Assembly (NCBI GenBank): GCA_035504215.1
Contig: DATJSI010000081.1
Span: 1-48,780 of the forward strand
DNA length: 48,780 nucleotides
Source of the DNA: Mycobacteriales bacterium
Lineage (GTDB): Bacteria > Actinomycetota > Actinomycetes > JAFAQI01
Reading direction: 5' to 3'
The translations under genes and the position numbers were made by a program. Each line of letters starts with the position of its first letter. Positions within the stretch are counted from its first letter, which is position 1. Shown one piece after another: positions 1 to 6,561 of the stretch. Under the pieces are notes generated by a model. That model saw only the letters and a program-made list of their open reading frames with translations. It did no database searches and had not been told where the DNA came from.

Positions 1-183
1 GCCCTTGCGTTGCTGGTGATCGTCCGGTCGTTCATCGCGAACTCCACCCAGCACTCGCCGATCCTCAAGCCGTTCGGTGACTGGTCGACGCTGTGGGCGT
101 CGATGCCCCTCGTCGTGCTCGTGGGCGTGGTGCTGTCGGCACTCGCGTCGTTCCTCACGCTGCGCCGGCATCTGCGGGTGTAG
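1..183 (+). CDS. ftsX: Cell-division ABC transporter permease FtsX, C-terminal end (partial)
   Basis: The open frame enters from the left edge and stops at TAG 181-183, leaving 60 codons. A hydrophobic stretch (ALALLVIV) precedes a short polar loop, followed by a second membrane segment (MPLVVLVGVVLSALASFLTL) and a basic tail (RRHLRV). This is how FtsX permeases end. FtsX works with the ATPase FtsE at the divisome to control peptidoglycan hydrolases. The call rests mainly on context: ftsE-ftsX-smpB-ssrA is a common actinobacterial order, and smpB starts 6 bp downstream. The N-terminal part lies outside the window, so only the last transmembrane segments can be judged. Confidence 0.75.
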   Translation, partial: ALALLVIVRSFIANSTQHSPILKPFGDWSTLWASMPLVVLVGVVLSALASFLTLRRHLRV

Positions 184-189
184 CCGGCC

Positions 190-666
190 GTGGTCAAGGA
201 GACCGGCCGCAAGCTGATCGCGCAGAACCGCAAGGCGCGGCACAACTACTCCATCGAGGACGTCTTCGAGGCCGGCCTCGTGCTGCAGGGCACCGAGGTC
301 AAGTCGTTGCGCGCCGGCCGGGCATCGATCGTCGATGCGTACGGCCGGGTACGCGACGGCGAGATCTGGCTGGAGGGCCTGCACATCCCGGAGTACGCGC
401 AGGGGACCTGGACCAACCACGAGCCACGTCGTACCCGCAAGCTCCTGTTGCACCGCAAGGAGATCGACCGGCTGGTCGGCAAGACGAAGGAGGGCGGGCT
501 GACGCTCGTCCCGCTCTCGTTGTACTTCAAGGACGGCAAGGCCAAGGTCGAGATCGCGCTGGCCCGCGGCAAGCGCAGCTACGACAAGCGGCAGAGCCTG
601 GCTACGCGTGACGCCGAACGCGAGATCGCGCGAGCAGCCGGCCGGCGGGCAAAGGGCCGTGACTGA
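190..666 (+). CDS. smpB: SsrA-binding protein SmpB
   Basis: A 158-residue protein of normal family length. SmpB binds the tRNA-like domain of tmRNA and brings it to ribosomes stalled on broken messages (trans-translation). Family hallmarks are visible: N-terminal [13 protein letters not shown], the segment [17 protein letters not shown], the loop around [22 protein letters not shown], and the basic C-terminal tail with KGRD that reaches the decoding centre. Translation starts at GTG 190, 6 bp after ftsX, so the two are probably cotranscribed. Its RNA partner ssrA lies 2.2 kb downstream, separated by two unrelated genes. Confidence 0.97.
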   Translation: MVKETGRKLIAQNRKARHNYSIEDVFEAGLVLQGTEVKSLRAGRASIVDAYGRVRDGEIWLEGLHIPEYAQGTWTNHEPRRTRKLLLHRKEIDRLVGKTKEGGLTLVPLSLYFKDGKAKVEIALARGKRSYDKRQSLATRDAEREIARAAGRRAKGRD

Positions 667-725
667 GCCTGCGACCGCCGACCCCGCCTGGGTGAGCGCG
701 AGCGCGCGCTGGGGAGACTGAGACG

Positions 726-1613
726 GTGGTCGATCCGCCGCGGTCCGATGCCGAAGTGCCCGCCTTCTGGCGTGCACTCGGGTTGCCCGGGCTGATCGAC
801 ACCCACGTGCACTTCATGCCCGACCGGGTGCTGCAGAAGGTGTGGGCGTATTTCGACTCGGCCGGCCCGCTCATCGGCCGGCGCTGGCCGATCGAGTACC
901 GCTGGCCGCAGGCCGAGCGGCTGGACCGGCTGCACGCGATGGGAGTGCGCGCGTTTCCCTCGCTCGTCTACGCGCACAAGCCCGGCATGGCGGCGTGGCT
1001 GAACGACTGGGCGCGGGAGTTCGGCCGCGCCCACGACGATGTCCTCGCCAGCGCGACCATCTATCCCGAGCCGGAGGTGGCCGGCTACCTGGACGAAGCG
1101 CTTCGCTCTGGTGCGCGCATCGTCAAGGTGCACGTCCAGGTCGGTGGCTTTGATCCGCGCGACCCGCTGCTCGACCGGGCCTGGGGCATGCTCGCCGACG
1201 CCGCGATCCCTGTCGTCGTACATGCCGGAAGTGGCCCGGCGCCCGGTGCCTTCACCGGCCCCGGCCCGATCGGCGAGGTGCTGTCCCGCCACCCGAGCCT
1301 GCCTTTGATCGCCGCCCACATGGGAATGCCGGAGTACGACGAATTCCTCGGCTTCGCCGAGCGTTATGAGAACGTGCGGGTCGACAGCACGATGTGTTTC
1401 ACCGACTTCGGCGGCGGCGCTGCCACCGGTGCCGTGCTCGCGCCGCGGCTTGTCGCGCTGCGGGAGAAGGTTCTGCTGGGCACCGACTTCCCAAACATCC
1501 CGTACCCGTACGCGCACCAGCTCGAGGCGCTGGTGCGGCTCGGGCTCGGTGACGACTGGCTGCGCGCCGTCTGCTGGGACAACGCGGCGGGGCTGTTCGG
1601 CATCGGTGGGTGA
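726..1613 (+). CDS. Amidohydrolase family protein (TIM-barrel metal-dependent hydrolase)
   Basis: A 295-residue protein of the amidohydrolase-2 type. The N-terminal DTHVHF supplies the HxH metal ligands (His27, His29). Further ligands appear as VVVHAG (His166), AAHMGMP (His198) and GTDFPNIPYPY (Asp254), the usual barrel order for this superfamily, so the catalytic set looks complete. Members act as hydrolases or decarboxylases on small cyclic or carboxylated substrates; the substrate cannot be read here. GTG 726 has a GGGGAG ribosome-binding site about 9 nt upstream. The 3' end overlaps the next permease gene by 4 nt (GTGA), suggesting a two-gene unit. Confidence 0.85.
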   Translation: MVDPPRSDAEVPAFWRALGLPGLIDTHVHFMPDRVLQKVWAYFDSAGPLIGRRWPIEYRWPQAERLDRLHAMGVRAFPSLVYAHKPGMAAWLNDWAREFGRAHDDVLASATIYPEPEVAGYLDEALRSGARIVKVHVQVGGFDPRDPLLDRAWGMLADAAIPVVVHAGSGPAPGAFTGPGPIGEVLSRHPSLPLIAAHMGMPEYDEFLGFAERYENVRVDSTMCFTDFGGGAATGAVLAPRLVALREKVLLGTDFPNIPYPYAHQLEALVRLGLGDDWLRAVCWDNAAGLFGIGG

Positions 1614-2866
1614 CCGTGGACACCATCGGTCGCAGCCTGTCCGAGGGCTTCTTCATGTTCTGGGACACGTTGTGGGCGCTGATCTTCGGGTTCACGTTGT
1701 CCGGCCTGGTCCAGGCGTTCGTCTCGCGCGCACAGCTTCAGCGCGTAATGGGCGACCACGGTCCGAGGACGATCGTGCGCACCTCTCTGCTTGGTGCCGC
1801 ATCGTCGTCGTGTTCGTACGCCGCGAGCGCTCTGGCGCGCACGCTGTTCTCCCGCGGCGCCGACTTCACCACCTCGATGGTGTTCATGGTCGCCTCGACG
1901 AATCTCGTGGTCGAGCTCGGCGTCGTGCTGTGGCTGCTGCTCGGATGGCAGTTCGCGGTCGCCGAGTTCGTCGGCGGCTCCATCATGATCGTGTTGCTCG
2001 CTCTGATCGGCCCGAGGGTGTTTCGCGGCAGCTACGTGGCAGCCGCCCGGCGTCGAGCGACGGCGGCTACCGCAGGTCATGCGCACGGAGGCGAGCCCAC
2101 CGGCGGGTCGTTGTCCGCGCGCTGGCGGTCGCGGCAGAACTGGAGTGACGCGGCCTCGTTCACCCTCGCCGATCTTCGGATGCTGCGCCGCGAGCTCGTG
2201 ATCGGGTTCGTGGTCGCCGGCTTTCTCGCCGTCGCCGTTCCGAACTCGGTCTATCGGCACGTCTTCGTCACCGGTCACGGAGGCTGGACCGCTCTCGAGA
2301 ACGCGGTGGTCGGTCCCCTTGTCGCGTTCGTCAGCTGCGTGTGCTCGATCGGCAACGTCCCCCTCGCCGCCGCGCTGTGGTCCGGCGGTGTCAGCGTTGC
2401 GGGGGTGGTCGCGTTCGTCTTCGCGGACCTGCTCTCGGCGCCGTTGGTGGTGATCTACCGCAAGCTGTACGGCGGCCGGCAGGCGCTCATCCTGGTCGGC
2501 GTGCTGTGGTCGGTGATGAGCCTCGCCGGGTTGGCGACCGAGGCGCTGTTCCATGTCTCGGGGCTGTTGCCGCATGCCCGGCACATGCAGCCGGTGCGCA
2601 CCGGGTTCCGCTGGAACGCGACGACGTACCTGGACATCGTGTTCCTGATCGCGTTCGGCGCCGTGTGGTGGCTGGCCCGTCACCGCGGATCGGCGGGCGA
2701 TGACCGCTACGCGACTGACCCGGTGTGCGCGATGCGGGTCGAGAAGGCGAACCCGGGCGCGGTCGCCGTCAGTGGTGGTGTCACGACGTACTTCTGCTCC
2801 GATGGGTGCCGCGCGACGTACCGCGCGCGTACCGAGCCGCGTGATCGGGCGGTCGGACGTGGGTAG
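1610..2866 (+). CDS. ArsP/DUF318-type permease with C-terminal YHS metal-binding domain
   Basis: A 418-residue membrane protein. The N-terminal two thirds has about eight hydrophobic segments with the permease-family motifs SSSCSYAASALARTLF (around residues 64-80) and SCVCSIGNVPLAAALW (around 243-258). These paired Cys/Ser/Gly motifs are typical of DUF318/ArsP-type permeases, some of which export organoarsenicals. Residues about 365-402 (TDPVCAMRVE ... YFCSDGCRATY) form a YHS domain, a small Cys-rich metal-binding module often fused to metal transporters and P-type ATPases. The GTG start overlaps the amidohydrolase stop. The fusion suggests transport or sensing of a soft metal or metalloid; the substrate is inference. 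Confidence 0.8.
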   Translation: MTVDTIGRSLSEGFFMFWDTLWALIFGFTLSGLVQAFVSRAQLQRVMGDHGPRTIVRTSLLGAASSSCSYAASALARTLFSRGADFTTSMVFMVASTNLVVELGVVLWLLLGWQFAVAEFVGGSIMIVLLALIGPRVFRGSYVAAARRRATAATAGHAHGGEPTGGSLSARWRSRQNWSDAASFTLADLRMLRRELVIGFVVAGFLAVAVPNSVYRHVFVTGHGGWTALENAVVGPLVAFVSCVCSIGNVPLAAALWSGGVSVAGVVAFVFADLLSAPLVVIYRKLYGGRQALILVGVLWSVMSLAGLATEALFHVSGLLPHARHMQPVRTGFRWNATTYLDIVFLIAFGAVWWLARHRGSAGDDRYATDPVCAMRVEKANPGAVAVSGGVTTYFCSDGCRATYRARTEPRDRAVGRG

Positions 2867-2896
2867 CCTGGAGGGGTAACAGACACCAACCCACCA

Positions 2897-3254
2897 GGGG
2901 GTGAACGGTTTCGACTTCGGACGTCGATTCGAGAGAAGCGGGCTGAGGATGTCGCGTGAACTCATTAACCACCGCGGCAAAACAACAAATGCCGATAACA
3001 ACCGGCTCGCTCTCGCTGCCTAACCGGTAGCGAAGCTGTCAGCCTAGGGGCGCCTCCGCCCTAGGACCTGGCATCGATAGGAGGCTCCACCGAGGGACCC
3101 GGTCACGGGGTCCTGAGGGAAACCAAACAGTGACTGGGCCTGCAGCAGGGTGCCTGCGCCGCTGCTGGGGCCGAGAAAACCGAAGCAGGCTGCGCCCGGA
3201 GAAGTCTTGATGACCCGCCGAAGGACCCGGGTTCGATTCCCGGCACCTCCACCA
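2897..3254 (+). ncRNA. ssrA: tmRNA (transfer-messenger RNA)
   Basis: A 358-nt one-piece tmRNA. The 5' end GGGGGTG pairs with CACCTCC at the 3' end, including the G3-U70 wobble that alanyl-tRNA synthetase needs; an A discriminator and an encoded CCA follow. GTGAACGGTTTCGACTTCG after the 5' strand is the usual tmRNA D-like region, and GGGTTCGATTCCCGG is the T arm. The tag frame runs from resume codon GGC 2976 to TAA 3021-3023 and encodes GKTTNADNNRLALAA, ending in the LALAA degron seen by ClpXP. The last 25 nt up to 3252 are the attachment core of the downstream element, so the encoded 3' CCA comes from the element side. Confidence 0.97.
3228..3252 (+). repeat. attL core of the integrated element (within ssrA 3' end)
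   Basis: This 25-bp stretch covers the tmRNA T arm and acceptor strand and recurs without mismatch at 12668-12692 in the same orientation. The bases just outside differ (ACC before it here, GAA at the other copy; CA after it here, TG there). A tyrosine integrase gene lies next to it, pointing toward it. Together this marks the left junction of a site-specifically integrated element that uses ssrA as its attB. Confidence 0.93.
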
Positions 3255-3321
3255 AATCGAAGCTCTCGTCGCCGGTAAAGGCCCAGGTCAGAGTCTTGTT
3301 TCTGCTGGCGGCGATTTCGCT

Positions 3322-3361
3322 TCAAGATCAAAGCCCGTCAAAGCCCGAAGATCATTTAGGC
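3322..3361 (+). repeat. Left inner direct repeat, candidate integrase/excisionase arm site
   Basis: A 40-bp sequence that recurs at 12492-12531 in the same orientation with two mismatches. Each copy contains an internal near-duplication of AAAGCCCG followed by AAGATCAT. The copies sit just inside the two ends of the element, about 70 bp from the attL core and 136 bp from the attR core. Once the element circularises they would flank attP, as arm-type sites do for lambda-like tyrosine recombinases. The assignment as protein-binding sites is inference. Confidence 0.6.
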
Positions 3362-3428
3362 ACTGGCGGACAGACGAGTGTCCTGAGGGTGTCCAGCGGG
3401 CACCAGCGGTCGGCCTTCGCAGGCTCGA

Positions 3429-4595
3429 TCAGCGGGTCGGTTTGGACTGCGCTTTGGCTGCTTCGCGTGCTGCCCGGAACTGTTCGCGCCACGGCGTGTA
3501 ATCGTCGTTCGGCCGCAGGTGAACGTAGACCTGGTCGGTGACCGCGACCGAGGCGTGACCGAGCCAACGGCTGATGACCGAGAGAGGGATGCCGTCCTCG
3601 TACCAAAGGGTCGCGGCGGTGTGCCGCAGGTCGTGCAGCCGGAGTGCGGGTACGCCGATCCGGGCTGCGGCTGGCTTGAGGTGCCATTGGTAGAAGACGT
3701 GCGCGTCCCACGGCTTCGACGGGTCGCGGTCGTGACCGCCGACGGCTCGGCCGTAGAACAGGGGAGCGCTTAGCTCGTCGGCGCGAGGATGCTCGGCGAC
3801 GTAGTCCGACAGCGCGTCGAGCAGGTCGTCGTCGAGGATCGGGACATCGCGGCGACCCCGCCTGGTCTTCGGGGTCCCGACCACCCATTCGTCGAGCTTG
3901 CGATTGCGGGTCAGCGTGCGAGTCACCGAGACGCTGCCGCGGTCCAGATCGAGGTTGGCGATCAGCAGCCCGCAGAACTCAGCCGCCCGCAGGCCGGTCG
4001 CGGAAAGGAACCGGCCGACCAGTCCGTACGGCGGCCACCGGTCGAGCTCGGTGGCGAGCTGGTCCACCTGGCTTCGGGTCAGCGGCGTTCCCTCGAACTT
4101 TGCAGAGTCTCTATCTGAGGGCAGGTCGACCCCGGAGCACGGGTTGACCCTGATGATGCCGTGACGCACGGCGTACTTGAAGGTCGCCGACAGCGGTGTG
4201 TAGTGGTTGTAGATCGACTTGGTGGCCATCTTGGTTTCGCCGAGCTCCGCCAGCCAGTGCTCGATGTCGCGGGAGGTGATCGCTCCGATCCGTCGGGCTC
4301 CGAACGTCGGCAGCACGTGGACACGCAGCGAGGTCTCGTAGCTCTCCGCCGTACGTCGCTTCACTCGCCGGGTCGTGACAGCTAGCCAGTCCTTCGCGAC
4401 CTTCTCGAACGGCTCCCGTGCCGCGCGTTCGTCGGGCAGCTCGTCGCGCAACTCCTGGGCGATCCGTTCCTTCAGCGCGCGGTTGGCGCTGGTCTTGTCG
4501 CGGTAGGTGCGCTGGCTTTCGCGTCCCGCCGAGTCCGTCCAGCAAACAACGTAAGAGGTACCGCCGTCTCGGACTCTGGTCTTGAGATAGGCCAT
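3429..4595 (-). CDS. Tyrosine recombinase (phage-type site-specific integrase)
   Basis: A 388-residue integrase that should catalyse insertion into and excision from ssrA. An N-terminal arm-binding-like region (to about 60) precedes the SAM-like core-binding domain (about 60-150) and the C-terminal catalytic domain. All catalytic residues are visible: Arg203 in TGLRAAEF, Lys243 in TPKTRRG, His321-x-x-Arg324 in HDLRHTAATLW, His347 in LGHASV and Tyr357 in TDQVYVHL. The ATG at 4595 has GGAG 5 nt upstream. It reads toward attL, stopping about 180 bp from the core. The excisionase gene lies upstream on the same strand, 84 bp away, so both are probably expressed from the divergent promoter region near 4875-5002. 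Confidence 0.95.
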   Translation of the reverse strand: MAYLKTRVRDGGTSYVVCWTDSAGRESQRTYRDKTSANRALKERIAQELRDELPDERAAREPFEKVAKDWLAVTTRRVKRRTAESYETSLRVHVLPTFGARRIGAITSRDIEHWLAELGETKMATKSIYNHYTPLSATFKYAVRHGIIRVNPCSGVDLPSDRDSAKFEGTPLTRSQVDQLATELDRWPPYGLVGRFLSATGLRAAEFCGLLIANLDLDRGSVSVTRTLTRNRKLDEWVVGTPKTRRGRRDVPILDDDLLDALSDYVAEHPRADELSAPLFYGRAVGGHDRDPSKPWDAHVFYQWHLKPAAARIGVPALRLHDLRHTAATLWYEDGIPLSVISRWLGHASVAVTDQVYVHLRPNDDYTPWREQFRAAREAAKAQSKPTR

Positions 4596-4679
4596 GAACG
4601 CTCCAGCGACTCGCTCTTTGCCTCCGCTCTACCGCGCCGCCGCGTCCCTCGGGCTCGCTTGGCGGCGCTGTGTGGATAA

Positions 4680-4874
4680 CTAACCGAGACGAAGCTGCTG
4701 TGGCTGGGCTTCGATCCGGCCGGCTGAAACGAAGGCGTCGAGGTCGGTGTCCTCGAGCCGGACCTTGCTGCCGAGCTTGACGTAGGGAATCCGTTTCTCG
4801 GCGATCAGCCGGCGAATGAACCGGGGCCCGGTGCCGAGGTATGCGGCGGCCTGGTCGACGGTCAGCAAGGTCAT
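4680..4874 (-). CDS. Excisionase-like MerR/helix-turn-helix protein
   Basis: A 64-residue DNA-binding protein. It begins LLTVDQAAAYLGTG and continues RFIRRLIAEKRIPYVKLGSKVRLEDTDLDAFV, the standard helix-turn-helix-17/Xis fold in which the wing residues KLGSKVRL precede the final helix. The ATG at 4874 is preferred over a longer frame opening at 4934, because GAGGAG lies 7 nt upstream and the domain starts immediately. Such proteins bend DNA at att arms to favour excision. It is located directly upstream of the integrase on the same strand and divergent from the XRE regulator. Confidence 0.85.
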   Translation of the reverse strand: MTLLTVDQAAAYLGTGPRFIRRLIAEKRIPYVKLGSKVRLEDTDLDAFVSAGRIEAQPQQLRLG

Positions 4875-4943
4875 GGTGGGCTCCTCACGGTCCTGCACCG
4901 GGCATCGCCGATGACGAATGTTAATACTGGCCAAGGACCATAC

Positions 4944-4962
4944 GCCTGATATCTGTCAAGGC
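4944..4962. promoter_or_regulatory. Imperfect palindrome between xis and the XRE gene, candidate operator
   Basis: The sequence GCCTGATATCTGTCAAGGC is an imperfect inverted repeat in the 128-bp divergent region. On the minus strand it includes a perfect TTGACA, 12 bp upstream of the -35-like hexamer of the XRE promoter on the other strand. The XRE protein encoded to the right could bind here to control both directions. This is inferred from position and symmetry only. Confidence 0.35.
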
Positions 4963-4967
4963 AAGTG

Positions 4968-4995
4968 GTGACATTGCTTCAGGCGGGTGTAGGTT
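4968..4995 (+). promoter_or_regulatory. Candidate leaderless promoter of the XRE regulator
   Basis: A -35-like GTGACA (4968-4973) is separated by 16 bp from TAGGTT (4990-4995), a TANNNT -10 box. GTG 5003 follows after 7 nt, so transcription would begin at the start codon. No Shine-Dalgarno sequence stands before GTG 5003, which agrees with a leaderless transcript. Confidence 0.5.
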
Positions 4996-5002
4996 GCCGA
5001 TC

Positions 5003-5698
5003 GTGGCGCGTAGCAGAAAGACCGAGACGGACCGTGACGTACCGGCACGACCGTTCCCGGACGGGGTGAACCTCAACGAGATCGTTGCCTACAACTTCCG
5101 GCGAGCGCGGGAGCTTCGCGGCCTGACCCAGGACGAGGCCGCGGACCGGCTCGCGCCCTTTCTCGGGGTGCGGCTCAAGCAGGCCGCGATCTCCGGGATC
5201 GAGGGCGCCTACGGCGGGCAGAAACGCCGGGAGTTCGACGCGCAGGAGCTGCTCGCATTCGCGTGCGGGTTCGACCTGCCGATCATCTGGTTTCTGATCC
5301 CGCCACCCGGGGATCGTCGCAACCTGCAAGGCACCGGCGATCGGGTCAACGAGCTGTACCTGCTGGCGATGGGTCGCAACGACCAGCTCGAGTACCTGCG
5401 GGAGCGGTTCGCCGAAGTCGGGCACGTCGAACCCGATGAATCCGACCTCGTTCTCGAACGGGTCTACGGCGGCCCGACGGAAAGGACGCTTCTGGACTAC
5501 CCAACCCGCCGCAAGGAACTGCTGCTAGCGATGCTCGACTCTCGTGCGGACCGGCTCGACCAGGCCGCGGAGGAGATGGGCCGCTTCTTCGACCACCTTC
5601 GCCAGGTCGGGATCCGCGGCTACGTCGCGGAAAAGGCCAACGACCGCGACTTCATGTTCCCGCCGAAGAAGCCACCGCGCGGCAAACGCAGCCAGTAG
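5003..5698 (+). CDS. XRE-family transcriptional regulator of the element
   Basis: A 231-residue protein. Residues about 24-85 form a lambda-repressor-like helix-turn-helix (NFRRARELRGLTQDEAADRL ... KQAAISGIEGA, with AISGIE as the recognition helix). The region LLAFACGFDLPIIWFLIPP completes the usual XRE domain. The remainder is charged and helical with no second domain I recognise. GTG 5003 is chosen because of the leaderless promoter; TTG 4994 in the same frame is possible. It is divergent from xis/int and is likely the element's maintenance regulator. Its target is not visible beyond the palindrome at 4944-4962. Confidence 0.8.
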   Translation: MARSRKTETDRDVPARPFPDGVNLNEIVAYNFRRARELRGLTQDEAADRLAPFLGVRLKQAAISGIEGAYGGQKRREFDAQELLAFACGFDLPIIWFLIPPPGDRRNLQGTGDRVNELYLLAMGRNDQLEYLRERFAEVGHVEPDESDLVLERVYGGPTERTLLDYPTRRKELLLAMLDSRADRLDQAAEEMGRFFDHLRQVGIRGYVAEKANDRDFMFPPKKPPRGKRSQ

Positions 5699-5749
5699 CA
5701 ATCCATGCGGCGCTAGTGATTCGCGGTGGCCTCCGACCCGCATCGTCTC

Positions 5750-5755
5750 TACTCT
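5750..5755 (+). promoter_or_regulatory. -10 box of the toxin-antitoxin operon (leaderless)
   Basis: TACTCT fits TANNNT and ends 6 nt before GTG 5762. The antitoxin gene has no ribosome-binding site at normal spacing, so a leaderless start is likely. No convincing -35 is seen. Confidence 0.4.
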
Positions 5756-5761
5756 TGAGGG

Positions 5762-5992
5762 GTGATCTTCGACCGCATCACGATCGAACCGGACAAGATG
5801 TCCGGCCAGCCGTGTATCCGTGGGCTGCGGATCCCCGTCGCCACCGTGGTCGCGATGGTCGCGGACGGGATGACTGTTCCGGAGATCCTCACCGACCTAC
5901 CCGACCTGGAAGCCGAGGACGTCGCCCAGGCCCTGCGCTACGCCGCCGCCGCCGTCCGGGAACGTGAGCTGCCGCTTCGCCACCCGGCGTGA
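5762..5992 (+). CDS. DUF433 antitoxin (VapB45-like)
   Basis: A 76-residue DUF433 protein. The fold is recognisable from ITIEPDKMSGQPCIRGLRIPVATVVAMVADGMTVPEIL and the following YPDL-like segment (LPDLEAEDVAQALRYAAA). DUF433 proteins are antitoxins in pairs resembling VapBC45 of mycobacteria, where they bind DNA and the partner nuclease. The stop overlaps the start of the toxin gene by 4 nt (GTGA), giving tight translational coupling. It lies between the regulator and the relaxase and may help stabilise the element. Confidence 0.85.
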   Translation: MIFDRITIEPDKMSGQPCIRGLRIPVATVVAMVADGMTVPEILTDLPDLEAEDVAQALRYAAAAVRERELPLRHPA

Positions 5993-6357
5993 GAATTCTC
6001 GTCGACGCGAACCTCTCCCCTCGCCTCGCCGCCCTGCTCGTCACCACCGGTCATGACGCTGTGCACGTCAGCGACCTTGACCTGAGCTCGGCCAGCGATC
6101 ACACCATCCTCGAGGCCGCCGACCACGAGAACAGGGTGGTGCTGTCGGCCGACACCGACTTCGGCACGCTGCTCGCGGTGACCGGCCGGACACGTCCTTC
6201 CGTCGTGCTGGTACGCCTGACCAGCCCCCGCCGTACGGAGGCAATCGCGGCGCTGCTCGACGCCAATCTCCCCGCGTTGGCCGACGCGCTCACCTCCGGC
6301 GCGGTGGTCGTCGTCGAGGACGACCGGGTCCGAGTCCGGGACCTGCCACTGCGGTAG
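5989..6357 (+). CDS. DUF5615 PIN-like toxin (VapC45-like)
   Basis: A 122-residue protein with the DUF5615 PIN-like nuclease signature. MRILVDANLSPRLAALL gives the first acidic residue, LDLSSASDHTILEAA follows, and VVLSADTDFGTLLA gives the DTDFG acidic pair. C-terminal strands end in VRDLPLR. The acidic set expected for Mg-dependent RNA cleavage (Asp6, Asp after LSA, Asp in TDFG) appears intact. Together with the upstream DUF433 gene this is a type II toxin-antitoxin pair, here likely acting in post-segregational maintenance of the mobile element. The RNA target is unknown. Confidence 0.85.
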   Translation: MRILVDANLSPRLAALLVTTGHDAVHVSDLDLSSASDHTILEAADHENRVVLSADTDFGTLLAVTGRTRPSVVLVRLTSPRRTEAIAALLDANLPALADALTSGAVVVVEDDRVRVRDLPLR

Positions 6358-6390
6358 CGGCCGCGACACGCCCGACCGCGTGAGGAATTC

Positions 6391-6520
6391 TCACCTTCTC
6401 CCGATCCACCTCGCCCACCTGCTTTCCCTTCACCCCTCTTCACCGCCACATTCCTTTGCCTACCACCACTTCCCGCCCCGCCTATCACCTCTCGCTGCCC
6501 TTCTCACCCCGCCCCACGAT
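6391..6520. other. Pyrimidine-rich non-coding tract upstream of the relaxase (candidate oriT region)
   Basis: In these 130 nt of plus strand I count about 11 G and 16 A, so close to 80 percent is C or T, in a genome where strands are normally balanced. The tract fills the gap between the toxin stop and the relaxase promoter and holds no convincing open frame. Such strand-biased, easily melted DNA immediately upstream of a relaxase gene is a typical place for a transfer origin. No nic site can be identified by eye. Confidence 0.4.
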
Positions 6521-6525
6521 CCCAG

Positions 6526-6554
6526 CAGACATGTGCATCGGTGATGCGTACGGT
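6526..6554 (+). promoter_or_regulatory. Candidate leaderless promoter of the relaxase
   Basis: CAGACA (6526-6531) and TACGGT (6549-6554) are 17 bp apart, and ATG 6562 follows the -10 box after 7 nt. No Shine-Dalgarno sequence precedes any nearby start, so the message may be leaderless. This is the third element gene with the same arrangement. Confidence 0.45.
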
Positions 6555-6561
6555 GCCGGGC

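Noticed and set aside
1364-3001. A 545-codon open frame on the minus strand across the permease and tmRNA
   Set aside because: It is antisense to well-supported genes and its translation is Arg/His/Gly-rich without any domain. Such shadows are common in high-G+C DNA. The same applies to the long antisense frames at 19806-21596, 33731-35731 and 21335-23029.
4875-4934. Longer start for the excisionase at 4934
   Set aside because: ATG 4874 has GAGGAG at the right distance, and the HTH domain starts immediately; the added 20 residues are basic and unstructured.
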